Notes under the pieces: model-generated
What the model was told of the DNA's origin: nothing
Database searches by the model: none
Seen by the model: the letters and a program-made list of their open reading frames with translations, nothing else
Shown here: positions 6,038 through 6,887 of the stretch, one piece after another
Numbering within the stretch: position 1 is the stretch's first letter
Layout of the letters: the number at the start of each line of letters is the position of its first letter
Position numbers and translations under genes: made by a program
From: DASWRT01 sp036403035
GTDB taxonomy: Bacteria > Pseudomonadota > Alphaproteobacteria > ATCC43930 > CGMCC-115725
NCBI GenBank assembly: GCA_036403035.1
Contig: DASWRT010000463.1
Coordinates: 1-6,887, forward strand
DNA length: 6,887 nucleotides
Direction: 5' to 3'

Positions 6038-6259
6038 CGGGACCGGCAAGCGCATTTTGCATCAGGCCCGCAAGGGGCGAGGGGACGCTACGCCGCTCTC
6101 AAGCAATCGCTCCGCATCACCGGCCAACCCCGATTGCGGCTGGTCCGCCGCGGGCGTAGTCTCCCGGCAGCCGCCCTCCGCCCCCTGGACCGACGCGTCC
6201 CCTCGGCGGCGCGCGGCGCTCAATCCCCTCGGCAGGCGCAGCACGTTCGTCTCTCGCCC

Positions 6260-6266
6260 AGGAGGA
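6260..6266 (+). promoter_or_regulatory. Strong ribosome binding site fixing the YbaK-family start
   Basis: AGGAGGA ends 6 nt before ATG 6273. It is a near-consensus Shine-Dalgarno sequence and decides the start, against the open frame that continues upstream to a TTG at 6057. Confidence 0.85.
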
Positions 6267-6272
6267 CGGATC

Positions 6273-6746
6273 ATGGCCATCGCACTCACTCTCCGGCAGT
6301 ATCTGGCGGATCGCGGCGTCGAGTACGATTTGATGCCGCACGAGTTCACCCAGACCTCCATGCGCACCGCGGAGGCAAGCCACGTGCCGGGGGACAGCCT
6401 CGCCAAGGCGGTCCTGCTGAAGCGGGACGGCGGCGGCTATCTTCTCGCCGTCCTGCCGGCGTCGTGCCATCTCCGCATAGACGAGCTGATGGCGCAGGTC
6501 GACCGGTCCGTCGAGCTGGCCTCCGAGCGGGAGGTCGAGACGCTGTTCGGCGACTGCGTCCGCGGCGCGGTGCCGCCGATCGGCGCGGCCTACGGCGTGG
6601 ACATGATCGTCGACGACGGCATCGCCGGGCGCCCCGACATCTGGTTCGAGGCCGGCGACCACGCGACGCTGATCCACATGACCGGCGACCAGTTCGCCCG
6701 CCTCACTGCCGGGATGCCGCACGGCCAGTTCAGCCGCCACGACTGA
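6273..6746 (+). CDS. YbaK/EbsC family protein (aminoacyl-tRNA deacylase-like)
   Basis: A 157-residue single-domain protein, the usual size for the YbaK/ProX/EbsC family, which hydrolyses mischarged aminoacyl-tRNA in trans (for example Cys- or Ala-tRNAPro) in the cytoplasm. Visible features are the N-terminal helix with YLADRGVEYDLMPHE (10-24), then VPGDSLAKAVLLK (38-50) with Lys45 at the position of the conserved YbaK lysine. LLAVLPASCHLRIDEL follows, then the loop GAVPPIG (98-104), matching the family's GxxxP substrate loop, and IWFEAGDHATLIHM near the C-terminus. These place it firmly in the family. Which aminoacyl-tRNA it edits cannot be read, and some members are uncharacterised. The 72 codons upstream of ATG 6273 are low-complexity and not conserved-looking. 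It stands alone between two REP-like repeats in opposite orientation. Confidence 0.9.
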   Translation: MAIALTLRQYLADRGVEYDLMPHEFTQTSMRTAEASHVPGDSLAKAVLLKRDGGGYLLAVLPASCHLRIDELMAQVDRSVELASEREVETLFGDCVRGAVPPIGAAYGVDMIVDDGIAGRPDIWFEAGDHATLIHMTGDQFARLTAGMPHGQFSRHD

Positions 6747-6764
6747 CCCGCCGCCCGTTCACCG

Positions 6765-6821
6765 CCCTCTCCCCTCGCGGGAGAGGGAGGGGACCCGGCC
6801 GCAGGCCGGGGAGGGTGAGGG
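6765..6821 (+). repeat. REP-like palindromic repeat, copy 3, with an extra internal hairpin
   Basis: CCCTCTCCC (6765-6773) pairs with GGGAGAGGG (6779-6787). The shared block GGGGACCCG follows at 6789-6797. A second stem, CCCGGCC (6794-6800) with GGCCGGG (6804-6810), precedes the GGGTGAGGG tag at 6813-6821. The element starts 18 nt after the YbaK-family stop and may also end its transcript. It has the same orientation as copy 1. The remaining bases to 6887 show no recognisable feature. Confidence 0.75.
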
Positions 6822-6887
6822 GGCAGCCGCACGAAAACAGCAGCGTAGGGGCGGCCGGCGCAGCTAACGCGGCGTCCTGAACCGCAC

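Larger units (their letters stand above)
5824..6272. other. 449-nt gene-free region with REP-like hairpins
   Basis: No credible coding sequence was found on either strand. The left part holds the HAD 3' hairpin, a truncated repeat fragment at 5881-5893 (CCTCTCCC, then CCTGT, then GGG) and two full REP-like hairpins. The only AT-rich patch lies between those two (about 5964-5993). The stretch from 6040 to 6259 shows no clear structure. A very weak promoter-like pair, TTGCGG (6134-6139) and TAGTCT (6157-6162) with 17-nt spacing, could serve the downstream YbaK-family gene. Confidence 0.6.

Noticed and set aside
6057..6272. N-terminal extension of the YbaK-family protein from a TTG
   Set aside because: The extra 72 residues are low-complexity. 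AGGAGGA directly before ATG 6273 gives a full-length family member.

Overview
The window is very GC-rich bacterial chromosome (roughly 70% by eye, codon third positions mostly G or C). The proteins and the dispersed hairpin repeats (CCCTCTCCC...GGGAGAGGG with a nearby GGGTGAGGG tag) suggest a high-GC alphaproteobacterium. That placement is an inference from general resemblance and is not proven.

Positions 1-3910 hold one minus-strand transcription unit, read right to left. A promoter-like pair overlaps a 17-bp palindrome (3872-3909). It is followed by an ACS-type MFS transporter, a DHRS4-like short-chain dehydrogenase (SDR), an aminoglycoside-phosphotransferase-fold kinase of the ACAD10/ACAD11 N-terminal type, and a zinc-independent medium-chain dehydrogenase cut by the left edge. 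Gaps are 38, 14 (or a 4-base overlap) and 5 nt, so co-transcription is likely. The gene set looks like uptake and early oxidation or activation of a small organic or hydroxy acid. The substrate cannot be read from the sequence.

Positions 3946-5169 hold a CDF-family zinc efflux transporter with a histidine-rich N-terminus, also on the minus strand. A hairpin downstream of it separates it from the MFS operon. It diverges from a plus-strand HAD-family phosphatase (5170-5823) that probably starts with TTG behind a good Shine-Dalgarno sequence. A GC-rich hairpin follows its stop codon.

Positions 5824-6887 hold a 449-nt gene-free stretch with a REP-like hairpin pair in inverted arrangement, then a YbaK/EbsC-family deacylase gene with a strong ribosome binding site, then another copy of the same repeat. 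The right-hand genes look like independent housekeeping or accessory units.

Most of the window is ordinary. The points that most merit a second look are the catabolic operon with its IclR-like candidate operator, and the repeat family, whose copies bracket the YbaK-family gene as inverted repeats.
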